Part shown: piece after piece, positions 5,709 to 6,343 of the stretch
Layout of the letters: each line of letters starts with the position of its first letter
How positions within the stretch are numbered: the stretch's first letter is position 1
Assembly: GCA_916049555.1 (NCBI GenBank)
Contig: CAJZIB010000043.1
Coordinates: 1-6,343 of the forward strand
DNA length: 6,343 nucleotides
Source: an uncultured Candidatus Saccharibacteria bacterium
GTDB lineage: Bacteria; Patescibacteriota; Saccharimonadia; Saccharimonadales; Saccharimonadaceae
Direction of reading: 5' to 3'
The notes under the pieces: generated by a model
Database searches by the model: none
What the model was told of the DNA's origin: nothing
What the model saw: only the letters and a program-made list of their open reading frames with translations
Made by a program: the position numbers and the translations under genes

Positions 5709-5726
5709 TTTTTCGGAAGCGAAAAA
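5709..5726 (+). other. Small perfect stem-loop after the amber codon
   Basis: TTTTTCG and CGAAAAA pair perfectly around the loop GAAG. It starts 15 nt after the TAG at 5693 and lies in the continuing frame. It is not followed by a T run, so it is not a terminator. Five of the seven pairs are A-T, so stability is low; it may be chance. Confidence 0.35.
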
Positions 5727-5768
5727 ATCCTAATTCCCTACCTCAATGAAAGAAATACTAGAGTTGAG

Positions 5769-6335
5769 ATGGCTCCAGAACGGTTCAAGGAGATTATGGA
5801 AAATGAGCTAAACGAGAAATTTGGATTAGCAATTCAGAGACTTGAAGAGGTAACCGGGAAGCCGCTAGCAATTAATGGTTGTGCTAAAAATCGCGCAAAA
5901 GAAATTAAAAAAATTTCGCCAAACTCGGTTTCGCCAAGTGAAGACCTACTCTTTCTAATAACGACTTTTCCGGCGATGATTGTCTATTATGAAGAAGGCG
6001 TGATTTTTACCTACGCAAAAATTGATAATGAATTATGGGGTATGCCACTCGATGGGATTTTGCACGAACTGATGCATTTTCAGACTAATTATTATTATAG
6101 AGAGAATCCAAATTCAAAAATTTCTACCCTATCTGAGTACGAATACTATATATTAAAGGAATCTTTGACGGCACTGCTTGATGAATTTTGGAAGCCAATT
6201 ATGACTTTGCCCGATGCAAGTTATCCAGAATTTCAAGTATTAAGAGATAAAATACGAAAGTATTATTATGAATGTCGTGATTTTGACAAACTAATGGAAT
6301 ATGGTGCAAAAAGAAGTTATTTCTTGAGATCTTAA
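5769..6335 (+). CDS. Putative zincin-type metalloprotease-like protein, downstream ORF of an interrupted gene
   Basis: I do not recognise the family. The 188-residue ORF contains HELMH at 99-103 preceded by the hydrophobic run MPLDGIL, the normal setting of an HExxH zinc-binding helix, with E100 as the possible catalytic base. A helix 28 residues later (YYILKESLTALLDEFW) offers E131 as a third ligand, as in gluzincin-like enzymes; this ligand is inferred. No signal peptide or membrane helix is seen, so a cytosolic protein is likely. The C-terminus is rich in Tyr and charged residues. Met 5769 is the first Met after the amber at 5691, but it lacks a proper Shine-Dalgarno and is probably an internal Met of the longer frame starting at 5571. 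If only this ORF is made, the protein loses its first 66 residues but keeps the HExxH helix. It follows the FtsK-like gene on the same strand and is probably co-transcribed. Protease activity is a guess from one motif. Confidence 0.65.
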   Translation: MAPERFKEIMENELNEKFGLAIQRLEEVTGKPLAINGCAKNRAKEIKKISPNSVSPSEDLLFLITTFPAMIVYYEEGVIFTYAKIDNELWGMPLDGILHELMHFQTNYYYRENPNSKISTLSEYEYYILKESLTALLDEFWKPIMTLPDASYPEFQVLRDKIRKYYYECRDFDKLMEYGAKRSYFLRS

Positions 6336-6343
6336 TTTAGAAA

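Noticed and set aside
1..6343. UGA or UAG reassignment (as in some candidate phyla)
   Set aside because: The main ORFs are intact with UGA as stop, and UAG ends the Nudix gene at a sensible length. The single amber at 5691 is better explained as a local lesion.
1..6343. CRISPR array, tRNA, rRNA, insertion sequence or integrase
   Set aside because: No regularly spaced repeats, cloverleaf candidates, transposase or recombinase motifs were found by eye on either strand.

Overview
This is an AT-rich bacterial window read with the standard code: the ORFs end in TAA or TAG, and TGA is not needed as a sense codon. No marker fixes the taxon. Compact spacing, extended -10 boxes lying directly against start codons (leaderless mRNAs) and a defence-type gene set would fit a Candidate Phyla Radiation lineage such as Saccharibacteria, but that is a weak inference.

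Left block (1-1559): two type I restriction-modification specificity genes (hsdS) lie head to head. The left one is on the minus strand and leaves the window after its first target-recognition domain. The right one is complete (377 aa, two target-recognition domains). Only 38 bp separate the two start codons, and 30 of these form a perfect palindrome that carries a Shine-Dalgarno sequence for each gene. This geometry suits a specificity switch that exchanges first recognition domains by inversion, but hsdM, hsdR and any recombinase are outside the window.

Middle block (1560-4486): a short intergenic region holds an extended -10 promoter exactly 6 nt before a Nudix hydrolase gene. Next comes a 707-aa DUF262-DUF1524-DUF4357 protein, a GmrSD-like type IV restriction endonuclease, with the same -10/6-nt/ATG layout. 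Right after it, behind a strong Shine-Dalgarno sequence, is a 24-codon ORF whose first 13 residues look like the N-terminus of an Hsp70/actin-fold ATPase. It is probably the stump of a deleted gene.

Right block (4488-6343): a short, soluble FtsK/SpoIIIE-type ATPase (357 aa) starts 1 nt after the stump's stop codon. It is followed 9 nt later by a gene for an unrecognised protein with an HELMH zinc-protease-like motif. That second gene is interrupted by one in-frame TAG at codon 41, leaving a 188-aa downstream ORF that keeps the HExxH motif. This pair seems to have replaced the lost Hsp70-like gene.

Overall the window reads as a defence/accessory island: type I specificity switching, a modified-DNA-type restriction enzyme with a Nudix neighbour, and an FtsK-like plus putative metalloprotease pair of unknown role.
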